A program made the translations under genes and the position numbers. A model generated the notes under the pieces. That model was not told the DNA's origin and searched no databases. It saw only the letters and a list, made by a program, of their open reading frames with translations. A stretch of 64,000 bases of DNA from Methylorubrum populi. Its GTDB lineage: Bacteria; Pseudomonadota; Alphaproteobacteria; Rhizobiales; Beijerinckiaceae. Positions 47,506-60,114 of the stretch are shown piece after piece (position 1 is the stretch's first letter; each line of letters opens with the position of its first letter). The stretch is taken from assembly GCA_036946625.1 (NCBI GenBank), contig JAQIIU010000002.1, positions 620,001-684,000 of the forward strand, given 5' to 3'.

Positions 47506-49016
47506 CCGAGCCGTTCGACCTTCTCGTCATCGGCGGCGGCATCAACGGCGCCGGCATCGCCCGCGACGCCGCGGGCCGTGGCCTGCGCGTCCTGCTGTGC
47601 GAGAAGGGGGATCTGGCCGAGCACACCTCCTCCGCCTCGACCAAGCTGATCCATGGCGGCCTGCGCTACCTCGAACAGTACGAGTTCCGGCTGGTGCGCG
47701 AGGCGCTGGCCGAGCGCGAGCGCCTGATGCGGCTCGCGCCGCACATCGTCTGGCCGCTGCGCTTCGTGCTGCCGCACGATGCCGGCCTGCGTCCGGCCTG
47801 GATGCTGCGGCTCGGCCTGTTCCTCTACGATCACCTCGCGCGGTTGAAGGCGCTTCCGGGTTCGGAAGCCCTGCGCCTGACCCGGGAGGGGGTCGGCGCG
47901 CCGCTCCAGCCGCGGTTGACCCGGGGCTTCGCCTACTCGGATTGCTGGGTCGAGGACAGCCGCCTCGTCGTGCTCAACGCGCTCGATGCCGCCGAGCGCG
48001 GAGCGACGATCCGCACCCGCACCGCCGTCGAGTCCGCCCGGCGCGAGGACGGCGCCTGGACCGCGACCCTGTTCGATGCCGAGGCGCGGCGCCGGGAGAG
48101 CGTGCGGGCACGGATCGTCGTCAACGCCGCCGGCCCCTGGGTCGGACAGACGCTGCTGCGCACGCTCTCCGTCGAGGCGCGTCCGAAGGTTCGGCTGGTC
48201 AAGGGCAGCCACATCGTGGTCCGGCGGCTCTACGAGGGCGATCAAGCCTACATCCTGCAGCAGCCCGACCGGCGCATCGTCTTCGCCATCCCCTACGAGC
48301 GCGACTTCACCCTGATCGGCACCACCGACGTGGCGCACGAGGGCGATCCCGGCCCCGTCGGGATCTCGCCGGAAGAGACCCGCTATCTCTGCACCTGCAT
48401 CAACCGTTCGTTCCGGCGGCCCATCGGGCCGGACGACGTGGTGTGGAGCTTTTCCGGCCTGCGCCCGCTCTACGACGATGCGGCGGCCGACGCCTCCGCG
48501 GTCACCCGCGACTACGTGCTCGACCTCGATGAGGACGGGCCGCCGGTCCTCTCGGTGTTCGGCGGCAAGATCACCACCTACCGGCGGCTCGCCGAGCACG
48601 CGCTGGAGAAGCTGCGGCCGCACCGGCCGGGCATGAAACCCGCCTGGACCGGACAGGCGATGCTGCCCGGCGGCGACATGGAGGGCGCCGACTTCGAGGC
48701 CTTCGTCGCGGACTTCGGGGCCGGGCGCCCGTTCCTGGCGGACGCGACCGCCCGCCGTCTCGCCCGCGCCTACGGTACCCGCGCCGCGACCCTGCTCGGC
48801 GACGCGCGCGCCCCGGCGGATCTCGGCGAGACCTTCGGCGGCGACCTCAGCGCCCGCGAGGTCGACTACCTCGTGCGCCACGAATGGGCCCGCACCTCCG
48901 ACGACATCCTCTGGCGCCGCTCGAAACTCGGACTGCGCACGGATCGCGAGGGCGTGGCGCGGCTCGGGCGCTACCTTTCCGCCGCGTCGGCCGGCTCGCG
49001 CCGTCAGCGCCCGTAG
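47502..49016 (+). CDS. glpD: Aerobic glycerol-3-phosphate dehydrogenase
   Basis: Membrane-associated flavoprotein that oxidises sn-glycerol-3-phosphate to dihydroxyacetone phosphate and passes electrons to the quinone pool. The 504 residues begin MTEPFDLLVIGGGINGAGIARDAA (FAD fold), followed by SSASTKLIHGGLRYLEQYEFRLVREAL (family signature), NAAGPWVGQTLL, and FGGKITTYRRLAEHAL. The C-terminal DAO_C domain ends near EWARTSDDILWRRSKLGL. The GTG at 47502 is chosen by the GTGA overlap with the upstream gene. Its 3' end overlaps the convergent manC by 13 nt. Confidence 0.95.
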   Translation: MTEPFDLLVIGGGINGAGIARDAAGRGLRVLLCEKGDLAEHTSSASTKLIHGGLRYLEQYEFRLVREALAERERLMRLAPHIVWPLRFVLPHDAGLRPAWMLRLGLFLYDHLARLKALPGSEALRLTREGVGAPLQPRLTRGFAYSDCWVEDSRLVVLNALDAAERGATIRTRTAVESARREDGAWTATLFDAEARRRESVRARIVVNAAGPWVGQTLLRTLSVEARPKVRLVKGSHIVVRRLYEGDQAYILQQPDRRIVFAIPYERDFTLIGTTDVAHEGDPGPVGISPEETRYLCTCINRSFRRPIGPDDVVWSFSGLRPLYDDAAADASAVTRDYVLDLDEDGPPVLSVFGGKITTYRRLAEHALEKLRPHRPGMKPAWTGQAMLPGGDMEGADFEAFVADFGAGRPFLADATARRLARAYGTRAATLLGDARAPADLGETFGGDLSAREVDYLVRHEWARTSDDILWRRSKLGLRTDREGVARLGRYLSAASAGSRRQRP

Positions 49017-50451
49017 ACGTCCTCCAGGCGCACGATGTCGTCCTCGCCCGTGTACGAGCCGACCTGCACCTCGATCAGTTCGAGCGGGATCTTTCCGGGA
49101 TTGGTCAGCCGGTGCATCGAGCCGATCGGCAGGTAGACCGCCTCGTTCTCGTGCACGAGGACGACCCGATCGTTCAGCGTCACCTCCGCCGTGCCCTTCA
49201 CCACCACCCAGTGCTCGGCCCGGTGGAAGTGCTTCTGCAGCGACAGCCGCCCGCCCGGCGTCACCATGATCCGCTTCACCTGGAAGCGCTCGCCGATGTC
49301 GATGCGCTGATACCAGCCCCAGGGCCGGTACATCCGGCGATGGGCGTCGGCCTCCGGATGCGACCGTTCCCGCAGGACGTTCACGAGATCCTTGACCTTG
49401 CCCGAATGCGCCTTGGAGGCGACCAGCACCGCGTCGGGGGTCGAGACCACCACCACGTCGTCGAGCCCGACCACCGTGGTGAGCCCGTCGCCCTCGCTGT
49501 GGACGAGGCTGCCCGTGGTCTCGACCAGTTCGACCCGCCCGCGCACCGCATTGCCCCGGGCGTCGCGCTCCAGCACCTGCCACACACCGCGTCCCAGGTG
49601 CCGACATCCGACCATGCGAAGGAGACCGCGAGCACGCCCGCGCGCTCCGTGCGCTCCATCACCGCGTAGTCGATCGAGGTCTTGGGCGCGCGGGAAAAGG
49701 CCTCGGCCTGGAGCCGCACGAAGTCGAGGTCGGTGGCGGCGTTGACGAGCGCCCCGCGGGCGGCCTCCAGCACCTGCGGCGCGTGCCTCTCCAACTCGGC
49801 GATCATCACGTCGGCGCGGAACAGGAAGTAGCCCGAGTTCCACAGAGCACCCTCCCCGATCAGCCGCTCGGCGCCCGCCGCATCGGGCTTCTCCACGAAG
49901 CGCTCGACCCGGTGGAGGCCCGGCGCGTCCGGGATGGAGGCGCCGGTGCGGATGTAGCCGTACTCGGTCGCGGGGCGCGTCGGCGCGATGCCGAGCGTCA
50001 TGATCTGCCCGAGCCGGGCGCCGACGGCCGCCTGCTGCGCGGCTCGCGCGAAGGCGGCGGCGTCCTCGATCACGTGGTCGGCGGCCATCACCAGAACCAC
50101 CGTCTCCGGCCCGCGCCGCGCGGCGTGAAGCGCGGCCACCGCCACCGCCGCGGCCGAGTCGCGCCGCTCGGGTTCGAGCAGGATGTCGGCGCCGATGCGG
50201 GCCTGCGCGAGCTGTTCGGCGACGATGAAGCGGGACTCGGCCGAGGCGATCACGGTCGGCCGCGCGAAGACGCCCTCGTCGGCGACGCGGCGGGCGGTGG
50301 CCTGGAAGGTCGAGGTCTCGGGATCGACCAGCGGCGTGAACTGCTTGGGCATGCTCTCGCGCGAGGCCGGCCACAGCCGCGTGCCCGAGCCGCCGCACAG
50401 GATCACGGGCAGGATTTTTTCCAGGTCCGCCTCGGCCATCGCAGGATCCAT
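49004..50451 (-). pseudogene. manC: Mannose-1-phosphate guanylyltransferase/mannose-6-phosphate isomerase with frameshift
   Basis: Makes GDP-mannose for polysaccharides. The N-terminal nucleotidyltransferase is intact in one frame (PVILCGGSGTRLWPASRESMPKQF; FVEKPDAAGAERLI), up to SFAWSDVGTWDAV. The rest continues in another frame from WQVLERDARGNAV through the cupin isomerase domain (GERFQVKRIMVTPGG; LQKHFHRAEHWVVVKGTAEV) to the end. The break is at about 49580-49587, where the minus strand reads GTGTGTGG instead of GTGTGG: removing one TG restores one 480-residue family-length protein. Either the gene is broken or the base call is wrong. As it stands the first product would stop after about 356 residues. 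The start is 50451 or the ATG at 50439. Confidence 0.9.
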
Positions 50452-50461
50452 TCGAACACCG

Positions 50462-50577
50462 ATACCAAGCTGCCTGGAAGCCGACCGATGGTCGTATCCC
50501 TTGCGTCCGGCGGACGCCCGCCGCCGCGCCTTCGCGCGGGCAACCGGCGATGAGACGGGATCATCGCCGGTTGGTAT
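50462..50577 (+). repeat. Repeat B copy 2
   Basis: 116 bp with ATACCA...TGGTAT ends; the body is nearly identical to copy 3 at 56327-56442. No gene is seen between 50452 and the IS element; 50578-50694 shows nothing recognisable. Confidence 0.65.
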
Positions 50578-50907
50578 GACCGATCGGGCGCCCTGCCGGC
50601 TATCGAAGCACCGAGATCGGAGGCGCGCGACTACGCCGCCGTTCTAGCCGATTGGCCTCGGCGGCACCACGATCGGCGCAGCACTGTCCAGGGCAATCGC
50701 TTGAAAGCGATCACCCTCGTTTTTGCCGGCCTCCGTCGCCGGCGCCCGCCTCCGCGGACATCTCGGCCCCTTGGGCTTTCGCTCCGCTCGATCCTTCTCA
50801 TACGCCATCCGGTTGATGACTTCGGCCTCTCCTGTGTCATTGCGAGGCGAAGCCGTGGCCATCCAGGGCGCGACCTTTCCGGACAGGTCGCGCCCTGGAT
50901 TGTACGT

Positions 50908-52079
<1,172 letters not shown>

Positions 52080-52339
52080 CCTGAGACACGGTAGATCGCT
52101 TCGCGGCCGCTCGCGATGACGGACGGAGTGGGGCGAAACCCGAAGCGATCGATCGGAAACGGTATCAGGACCATGGTTCTGATGCCCGCTCCGCGCGGCG
52201 CTCCTCGCGCCGCGAAGCCGCTCAAGCGGCTTCAAGCGACGGTCCTGCGGAACCCCCTGATATTCAGGTAGACGCGGCAACCCGTTATCGTTCTGCCGAG
52301 CGGGGATCTGAAGCCCCCACCGGAACATCGGAGCCGCCG

Positions 52340-54535
52340 CTACTCGGCCGCCTGCCGCTTGCCGTAGCCGAGGCGTCCGTTGAGTTCTTGCAGAAGCTTC
52401 ACGGCGGCCTCGGCGATGACCGTGCCCGGCGGGAAGATCGCCGAGGCGCCGGCGGCGTGGAGCGCGTCGTAGTCGCCCGGCGGGATCACGCCGCCGACCA
52501 CGATCATCACGTCGTCGCGGCCCTCCTCCTTCAGCGCCGCCTTCAGTTCCGGCACCAGCGTCAGGTGGCCCGCCGCCAGCGAGGAGACGCCGACGATGTG
52601 CACGTCGTTCTCCACCGCCTGCCGCGCCGCCTCGGCCGGCGTGGCGAAGAGCGGTCCGATATCGACGTCGAAGCCGAGATCGGCAAACGCCGAGGCGATC
52701 ACCTTCTGGCCGCGGTCGTGCCCGTCCTGGCCCATCTTGGCGACAAGGATGCGCGGACGGCGCCCGTCGTTCTCCTCGAAGGCCTCGACGAGGCCGCGGA
52801 CCTTCTCCACCACCGGCGACATCCCGCCCACCTCCCGCTTGTAGACGCCCGAGATCGAGCGGATCTCGGCGCGGTGACGGCCCCAGGCCTTCTCCAGCGC
52901 CTCGGAGATCTCGCCGACCGTGGCCTTGGCCCGGGCCGCGTCGACCGCGAGTTCGAGCAGGTTGCCCTCGCCGTCCGCGGCCCGGGTCAGCGCGGCCAGC
53001 GCCGCCTCGACCTCGGCCGGGTTGCGCTCGGCACGCAGGCGCTCGAGCTTGCCGATCTGCTTGGCGCGCACGTCGGCGTTGTCGACCCGAAGCAGGTCGA
53101 TCTTCATCTCGTCGTCGGGCTTGTACTTGTTGATGCCCACGATGGTCTGGCGCCCGGAATCGATCCGCGCCTGGGCGCGGGCCGCCGCCTCCTCGATGCG
53201 CAGCTTCGGAATGCCCGCCTCGATCGCCTTGGCCATGCCGCCGAGCGCCTCGACCTCGCGGATATGCTCCCAGGCGCGCGCGGCGATGTCGCGGGTCAGC
53301 CGCTCGACGTAGTAGGAGCCGCCCCACGGATCGATGATCCGGGTCGTGCCGCTCTCCTGCTGCAGGAAGAGCTGCGTGTTGCGCGCGATCCGTGCGGAGA
53401 AATCGGTCGGCAGCGCCAGCGCCTCGTCGAGTGCGTTGGTGTGGAGCGATTGCGTGCCGCCCTGCGTCGCCGCCATCGCCTCGATGCAGGTGCGGGTGAC
53501 GTTGTTGAACACGTCCTGCGCGGTCAGCGACCAGCCCGAGGTCTGCGAGTGGGTGCGCAGCGGCAGGGATTTGTCGCTCTTCGGCTCGAACTCCCTGACG
53601 AGCTTGGCCCAGATCAGGCGCGCGGCCCGCATCTTGGCGATCTCCATGAAGAAGTTCATCCCGATCGCCCAGAAGAACGACAGGCGCGGCGCGAACCGGT
53701 CGATGGTGAGCCCGGCCGCGAGACCCGCCTTGATGTACTCGACGCCGTCGGCGAGCGTGTAGGCGAGTTCGAGATCCTGCGTCGCCCCGGCCTCCTGCAT
53801 GTGGTAGCCGGAGATCGAGATCGAGTTGAACTTCGGCATGTGCTTCGAGGTGTAGCCGAAGATGTCCGAGATGATCCGCATCGATCCCCTGGGGGGATAG
53901 ATGTAGGTGTTGCGGACCATGAACTCCTTGAGGATGTCGTTCTGGATCGTGCCGGCGAGCTTTTCCGGCGGCACGCCCTGCTCCTCCGCGGCGACGATGT
54001 AGAGCGCCAGCACGGGCAGCACCGCGCCGTTCATCGTCATCGACACCGTCATCTCGTCGAGCGGGATGCCGGAGAACAGCGTGCGCATGTCGTAGATCGA
54101 ATCGATCGCGACGCCCGCCATGCCGACATCGCCCGAGACGCGCGGGTGATCCGAATCGTAGCCGCGATGCGTCGCGAGATCGAAGGCGACCGAGAGGCCC
54201 TTCTGGCCCGCGGCGAGGTTGCGCCGGTAGAAGGCGTTCGAATCCTCGGCCGTGGAGAAGCCGGCATATTGCCGGATCGTCCAGGGCTGGGTCACGTACA
54301 TCGCCGGATAGGGCCCGCGCAGATAGGGCGGCAGGCCGGGGAACGAGCCGATCCCCTCCAATCCCTCACGATCCTCGGGGCCGTAGAAGCCCTTCACCGG
54401 AATGCCCTCGGGCGTCATCCACGGCTCGGAGGCCGGCGGAGGCGGCGCCCGGAAGCCGTCGGCCGCGAAGGCGACGGAGGTGAAGTCGGGAATCCGGGAA
54501 CTCATGGCCTGGGAACTCATGGCGCGGGAACTCAT
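52340..54535 (-). CDS. mcmA: Methylmalonyl-CoA mutase, large (catalytic) subunit
   Basis: Adenosylcobalamin enzyme that interconverts methylmalonyl-CoA and succinyl-CoA, needed for propionate use and the ethylmalonyl-CoA pathway of methylotrophs. The 731 residues (from 54535) have the substrate TIM barrel ([55 protein letters not shown]) and a C-terminal B12 domain with the base-off motif [16 protein letters not shown]. Three in-frame ATGs (54535, 54520, 54505) lie in a 15-nt tandem repeat. The last gives 721 residues and all are possible. The small subunit gene is not adjacent. Confidence 0.95.
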   Translation of the reverse strand: MSSRAMSSQAMSSRIPDFTSVAFAADGFRAPPPPASEPWMTPEGIPVKGFYGPEDREGLEGIGSFPGLPPYLRGPYPAMYVTQPWTIRQYAGFSTAEDSNAFYRRNLAAGQKGLSVAFDLATHRGYDSDHPRVSGDVGMAGVAIDSIYDMRTLFSGIPLDEMTVSMTMNGAVLPVLALYIVAAEEQGVPPEKLAGTIQNDILKEFMVRNTYIYPPRGSMRIISDIFGYTSKHMPKFNSISISGYHMQEAGATQDLELAYTLADGVEYIKAGLAAGLTIDRFAPRLSFFWAIGMNFFMEIAKMRAARLIWAKLVREFEPKSDKSLPLRTHSQTSGWSLTAQDVFNNVTRTCIEAMAATQGGTQSLHTNALDEALALPTDFSARIARNTQLFLQQESGTTRIIDPWGGSYYVERLTRDIAARAWEHIREVEALGGMAKAIEAGIPKLRIEEAAARAQARIDSGRQTIVGINKYKPDDEMKIDLLRVDNADVRAKQIGKLERLRAERNPAEVEAALAALTRAADGEGNLLELAVDAARAKATVGEISEALEKAWGRHRAEIRSISGVYKREVGGMSPVVEKVRGLVEAFEENDGRRPRILVAKMGQDGHDRGQKVIASAFADLGFDVDIGPLFATPAEAARQAVENDVHIVGVSSLAAGHLTLVPELKAALKEEGRDDVMIVVGGVIPPGDYDALHAAGASAIFPPGTVIAEAAVKLLQELNGRLGYGKRQAAE

Positions 54536-54624
54536 GGCGTCGGCTCGGCGTCCGTGAAGCGGCGATGATTTTTTGCGCATTATAGGGAAGCCATCAAACG
54601 CGGCCACTGTCCATAAGGCGGGCC

Positions 54625-55125
54625 TCACCGGCCGCGTTTTCGCCGGCCCGCCGCCACGCGACGGCGCCCTTTCGCGTCCCAGCGGACGCTCGGGGCCGGG
54701 CCCGAGGGTGCGGTGAGCCAAGCCCGGCGCTGCGCGATCAGGTGCTCGAGGCGCGCGGCGCGCTTCTCCTTGCCGGCGCAGCCGCCGGGGCAGTCGCAGT
54801 CGAGAGGGTGCGGACCGCCCTCGCCGGAAAACAGGCTGACGATCGCCAGGACGATTCCGACGAGGCCGACCACGCCGACGACCAGCATCGGCCAGGCCAC
54901 CCCGAGACCGACGGCGAGTGCGATGGCCGCCTTGCCGGCCAGCGTCCCGACGAGCTTCGTCTTCACGAGCGCCCCGAAGGTCGCCGCCGCGCCTGCCCCG
55001 CCGCGCAGCGCCCGCAGGCTCCGCCGTCGGAAGCGCTTGCGCGCCGCCAGCGCTTCGAGCCGGCGCAACTCGCGTTCCGGCCGTCGCCGGGCGCCTGCCC
55101 GGTCCTCCGCCCCCCTCGCCTGCAC
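54625..55125 (-). CDS. Hypothetical membrane protein with CxCPGGC motif
   Basis: The 166 residues consist of a basic N-terminal helix region, two adjoining hydrophobic helices ([34 protein letters not shown], about 66-98), a Cys cluster CDCPGGC that may bind a metal, and a basic C-terminus. It is about 90 bp from mcmA, same strand. No family recognised. High G/C third positions support coding. Confidence 0.6.
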   Translation of the reverse strand: MQARGAEDRAGARRRPERELRRLEALAARKRFRRRSLRALRGGAGAAATFGALVKTKLVGTLAGKAAIALAVGLGVAWPMLVVGVVGLVGIVLAIVSLFSGEGGPHPLDCDCPGGCAGKEKRAARLEHLIAQRRAWLTAPSGPAPSVRWDAKGRRRVAAGRRKRGR

Positions 55126-55396
55126 GCCCCCTCCCCTCCGCGTTCGACGGGGCGAGTGTGGGACGAGGCGAGCGTGACCGTCAAACTACCGCTTTCGGCC
55201 GCTCGATTCGCACACGCTGGGGGCGGCATGGTGGCAGGGCGAGGCCCAACCGGCCTGGTCGCGGCGGAGCTTCGGCTCGGCGAGCGCGCGGGCCGTCTTC
55301 CGGCCTTCGCCTGCGAATTTCTGCGCTTCGGGGTGAGGCAGGGTTGGGCCTGCCTGTTCGATTTCCGCTTCACACGTCATCGGCCGCTGGCGCCGA
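55126..55396. other. Gene-free stretch
   Basis: Open frames exist on both strands but with weak third-position bias and no recognisable product. It may contain the promoter of the minus-strand membrane-protein gene. Confidence 0.3.
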
Positions 55397-55555
55397 GAGC
55401 CTGCTCAACGGCGGATATCCATCCCCGCCCTCATCCTGAGGTGCCGCGGAGCGGCCTCGAAGGATCTTCCAGTTCCCGCACGATTCCTGGAATACCCTTC
55501 GAGGCCTTCGCTTCGCTCCGGCGCCTCAGGATGAGGGCGAGGATGGGATAAGGGT
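55397..55555. repeat. Repeat C/D composite, copy 3 (degenerate)
   Basis: A diverged left arm of repeat C (gagcctgctcaacggcggat) is followed by repeat D at 55428-55537, with CCCTCATCCTGAGG and CCTCAGGATGAGGG ends, then a short C-like gaggatggga stretch. The right terminal arm of C is missing or unrecognisable. Confidence 0.6.
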
Positions 55556-55562
55556 TTCTTCC

Positions 55563-55724
55563 GTGCCGCACTTCGAGGTCTGGCGGGCGCACCGCCGGAT
55601 GCCGCTCCGGCTCGGCATCGTGCCGGTCACGCTGGTGAACCGGCCGGAGACGATGGCTCGGGCGGCGGAGGGGACGGCGGCGGACGCATCCGCCGCGCCT
55701 GTCACCCTGTCACCGGCGCCGTGA
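55563..55724 (+). CDS. Possible 53-residue ORF next to repeat C/D
   Basis: GTG start behind AAGGG, strong G/C third-position bias, product MPHFEVWRAHRRMPLRLGIV... ending in an Ala/Pro-rich tail. It may be a real small protein or the surviving 3' end of a gene cut by the repeat. No similarity recognised. Confidence 0.3.
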   Translation: MPHFEVWRAHRRMPLRLGIVPVTLVNRPETMARAAEGTAADASAAPVTLSPAP

Positions 55725-55736
55725 GGCGCGCCGGGC

Positions 55737-55952
55737 TCAGTTCACGTAGGTGCGGATCCAGTTCGGGGAGAGGATCTCGCCCTCCTCGGTGATGATCCAG
55801 GGCTGCTGCGAGGGGTCGCCGAGGGCACCCTTGGCGGCAAGAAGCGCCTCGCGCAGGGTGTCGTAGCGCTCCGGCTGGGCCAGGGGGGACGACGCCGGCA
55901 GGGTGCGCCAGATCGTCAGGTCAGCAGGACGTTCGAGAGCTTCGGTTTCCAT
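55737..55952 (-). CDS. Small conserved-looking protein, unknown
   Basis: The 71 residues (METEALERPADLTIWRTL...) end with a compact segment RYDTLREALLAAKGALGDPSQQPWIITEEGEILSPNWIRTYVN that looks like a small folded domain. The ATG has AGGAAG upstream. Coding bias is good. No function can be assigned. The region from 55953 to 56326 contains no gene I can support. Confidence 0.7.
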   Translation of the reverse strand: METEALERPADLTIWRTLPASSPLAQPERYDTLREALLAAKGALGDPSQQPWIITEEGEILSPNWIRTYVN

Positions 55953-56326
55953 CTCTTGTTCTTCCTGTTCGAACCGTGTCCGTCCGTGGAGGACCGCCGC
56001 AGCGACTGTCGCCGCCGGGCCGGTATGTTCCAAGTTCTAGGGCGATCGAAGCATCTCTGGGGCGGCTTTGCGATCAATTCGAGTGCTCGAAGGCCAATCG
56101 GTCACCGTCTCGTCGCAGTTCCTCACCCGAACCTTGCCTTGATTTCGCCAAGGATTGGTCCAGGCCCACCCACCGATGCCTTTTCATCAGTGTGAAGACA
56201 CTGCGTACGAAACGGTATGCAATTGGTTACTCGCCGCAGGCCCGGTCCACCGTGCGGTGCCGCACCCGGCTTCGCTGTGAAGAAAAGCGGGGATTTGTTG
56301 ACCCGCGGCCACACCGGACACAGCTC

Positions 56327-56442
56327 ATACCAGGCTGCGGGGAAGCCGACCGATGGCCGGCTTCCCTGCGTCCGGCGGACGCCCGCCGCCGCGCCTTCGC
56401 GCGGGCAACCGGCGATGAGTCAAGGTCATCGCCGGTTGGTAT
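56327..56442 (+). repeat. Repeat B copy 3
   Basis: 116 bp with ATACCA...TGGTAT ends; same body as the copy at 50462. It lies about 135 bp upstream of the HtrA-type protease gene. Confidence 0.65.
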
Positions 56443-56578
56443 AAGCCCCTCTCGCCGCCTTCCCGCCGTCGCCGCCGCGACGGATCGGACGGTTCGGAGT
56501 TTGGTGGAGAGAATCTGAACGGGGCCCGTACCGCGCGTGCGGGAGGGCCGCGCCGTCGGGGGCTTGGGGACTTTTTCC

Positions 56579-57724
<1,146 letters not shown>

Positions 57725-57793
57725 GGCCGCCCGGCCGCGCCATGCTCCGCATGAGCGCTTTACCTGGGGTCCGAACCGGCCGATGACCCGGGG

Positions 57794-58489
57794 ATGCTCC
57801 TCGCCCTCGGCCTCCTGGCGCTCATCGGATTCTGGTGGCTCGGCCGCCGCGACGGGCGCCTGCCCTTCGGCCTGACGCCGCGCCTTCTCGCCGGCTACGC
57901 TTTGCTCGCGGCCGCGTTCGTGCTGGGCTTGCGCGGCAGCCTCGTGCCCGCCCTTCTGTTCGGCGCGGGCGGCCTCTGGCTGGCGGAGGGCGAGGCGGGC
58001 GTGATCCGGCGCGTGCGCGCCTTCCGCGGCGGGAGGGAGCCGCGGCGGCGGCGCGCGGCCTCCCTCGAACTCGACCTTCGGCCCGACGGGGCGCCGTTCG
58101 ACGGGACCGTCTTCGTCGGGCCGTTCGCCGGACGGCGGCTGTCGGCGGTGCCGCCGGACGCGCTGATCGACCTCGCCGCGCTCCTCGCCGGCAACGATCC
58201 GGAGGGCGCGCGCCTGCTAGAGGCGTATCTCGACCGCCGGCAGCCCGGCTGGCGTGTAGACGCTGATGGCGATGGAGACCCGCGGCCGGGCGGCGCGGCG
58301 AAGCCAGGGACGATGACGGAGGAGGAGGCCTATCAGGTCCTGGGGCTTGAGCGCGGGGCGTCCCTGGAGGAGGTCCGCGCGGCTCATCGGACGCTGATGA
58401 AGCGGCTGCATCCCGACCAGGGCGGCAGCGTCGAGCGGGCGGCGCGCGTGAACGCGGCGCGTGACAGGCTGGTGAACCGACATCGCTAG
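57794..58489 (+). CDS. Membrane-anchored J-domain protein
   Basis: The 231 residues have two to three N-terminal membrane helices (about 1-65), a middle cytoplasmic region, and a C-terminal J domain (about 175-230): TEEEAYQVLGLERGASLEEVRAAHRTLMKRLHPDQGG, including the HPD tripeptide that stimulates Hsp70 ATPase. The arrangement resembles DjlA or Tim14/Pam18-type proteins that recruit DnaK to the membrane. Its 3' end converges on the carboxypeptidase gene with a 140-bp gap. Confidence 0.88.
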   Translation: MLLALGLLALIGFWWLGRRDGRLPFGLTPRLLAGYALLAAAFVLGLRGSLVPALLFGAGGLWLAEGEAGVIRRVRAFRGGREPRRRRAASLELDLRPDGAPFDGTVFVGPFAGRRLSAVPPDALIDLAALLAGNDPEGARLLEAYLDRRQPGWRVDADGDGDPRPGGAAKPGTMTEEEAYQVLGLERGASLEEVRAAHRTLMKRLHPDQGGSVERAARVNAARDRLVNRHR

Positions 58490-58629
58490 AACTCCACGCG
58501 CGTTGTCAGGGTTTGTCGTCAGGGTTTCATGAAGCGAAACGAACGTCCCGGCCGCCCGGCGCGGCTCGTATGGGGCGGATCGCCCGACGAACGGGTCGGG
58601 CGCCGTGCCTTGCGGCTTCGAAGGGAATT

Positions 58630-60114
58630 TCAACTGCGGGTGGCGAAGCAGTTGAAGCCGTGCTTCTTCAGCGCGGTGCAGGCATCCTGCGCGGCGCCCT
58701 GCTCGGCGAAGCCGGAGAAGCGGGCGCGGTAGAGCGTGGTGCCGCCGTGGGAGACGCGCACCGTGTAGGGCGCGGCCTTGGACAGCGCGCCGGTGCGGCT
58801 GCGGGCGTCGGCGAGGATCGACTTCGCCTTGTCCTCGTCGTCCATGGCGCCGAGCTGGATCACCCAGGGGGTCGGCGTCACGGGCTTGGCGCTCTCGCCG
58901 CGGGCATCCTTCGGCGGCCCCTCGGCGCGGGAGGCGACGCCTTCGACGGCGGGCAGGCGCGCGGTCGACTTGCCGCCGGCGCTCGGGAACGGCGCCTGGC
59001 TCACCGGGCCGGCATAGGCCTGCGCGGCGCCGGGCAGGGCCTGGAGGCCGGAGCGGCGCGACCCCGGCGTGGTGGTGGCCGGACGGATGTCGAGGGGGGC
59101 GGCGCTGGTGGAGCTCGTGGTCTCGACCGCATCGTCGTCGGCCGAGGCGAGCGCCGTGCGGGTGCGGGAATCCGCCTCGGCGACGACCGCCGGGCGGCCG
59201 CGCTCGGCCACCTCGACGATGGGCGCCGCCTGGCGCGCGCCGGCATAGGCACGGGGCAGGTTGGCGCGCACGAGGTCGGCCATGATCCGGTCGCGGCTCG
59301 CGCCCGACTTGCCGCCGAGCACGATCGCCACGATCTGCCGGTCGCCGAGCTTGGCCGCGGTCATCAGGTTGAAGCCCGAATCGCGCGTGTAGCCGGTCTT
59401 GATGCCGTCCACGCCCTCGACGTTGCCGAGCAGGTGGTTGTGGTTGCCGATCACCCGGCCGCGGAAGGCGAAGGAGCGGGTCTGGAAGTAGCGGTAGTAG
59501 CGCGGGAAGCGGTCCTGGATCGCGCGGGCCAGCAGGGTGAGGTCGTGGGCGGTGGTGATCTGGTCCGGGTCGGGCAGGCCGGAGGCGTTGGCGTAGTGGG
59601 TGCGGCCCATGCCGAGCGCACGCGCCTTGCGCGTCATCATCTCGGCGAAGCGCGGCTCGGAGCCGGCGATGTTCTCGCCGATGGCGCAGGCCACGTCGTT
59701 GGCCGACTTGGTCACGATCGCCTTGATCGCCTCCTCGACGGTGATCGTCGATCCGGGGCGCAGGCCGAGCTTCGACGGCGACTGCGCGGCGGCGTTGGCC
59801 GAGATCGTCAGCGTCGAATCGAGGTCGTAGCGGCCCTTCTCCATCTGCTCGAACAGCATGTAGAGGGTCATCACCTTGGTGATCGAGGCCGGGTGGCGCA
59901 GCGCGTCCTCGTTGACCGCATGCAGCGTGCGTCCCGACTTCACGTCCACCACCATCGCGGCGTAGGGCGGGTTGTAGCCGCCCACCGCCTTGCGGGCGTG
60001 GCCGCGGCGGCGCGCTTCGGCGGGATCGGCCACCGCGACGAGGAAGCTTGCCGCCAGGAGCAGAACGGCGACAGCGCGGGACCCCGTGGTGGGCCGGCCT
60101 TCTACGCGACGCAT
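58630..60114 (-). CDS. D-alanyl-D-alanine carboxypeptidase (PBP5/6 type) with SPOR domain
   Basis: Trims the terminal D-Ala of peptidoglycan stem peptides in the periplasm. The 494 residues have a signal peptide (AVAVLLLAASFLVAVADPAEA), the peptidase S11 domain with SxxK in HPASITKVMTLYM, SxN in VTKSANDVACAI and KTG in VDGIKTGYTRDSGF. A long Ser/Ala/Pro-rich linker (about 290-405) leads to a C-terminal SPOR domain (WVIQLGAMDDEDKAKSIL to KKHGFNCFA) that binds denuded glycan at the septum. The 384-bp gap to clpS (60115-60498) shows no further gene. Confidence 0.93.
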   Translation of the reverse strand: MRRVEGRPTTGSRAVAVLLLAASFLVAVADPAEARRRGHARKAVGGYNPPYAAMVVDVKSGRTLHAVNEDALRHPASITKVMTLYMLFEQMEKGRYDLDSTLTISANAAAQSPSKLGLRPGSTITVEEAIKAIVTKSANDVACAIGENIAGSEPRFAEMMTRKARALGMGRTHYANASGLPDPDQITTAHDLTLLARAIQDRFPRYYRYFQTRSFAFRGRVIGNHNHLLGNVEGVDGIKTGYTRDSGFNLMTAAKLGDRQIVAIVLGGKSGASRDRIMADLVRANLPRAYAGARQAAPIVEVAERGRPAVVAEADSRTRTALASADDDAVETTSSTSAAPLDIRPATTTPGSRRSGLQALPGAAQAYAGPVSQAPFPSAGGKSTARLPAVEGVASRAEGPPKDARGESAKPVTPTPWVIQLGAMDDEDKAKSILADARSRTGALSKAAPYTVRVSHGGTTLYRARFSGFAEQGAAQDACTALKKHGFNCFATRS

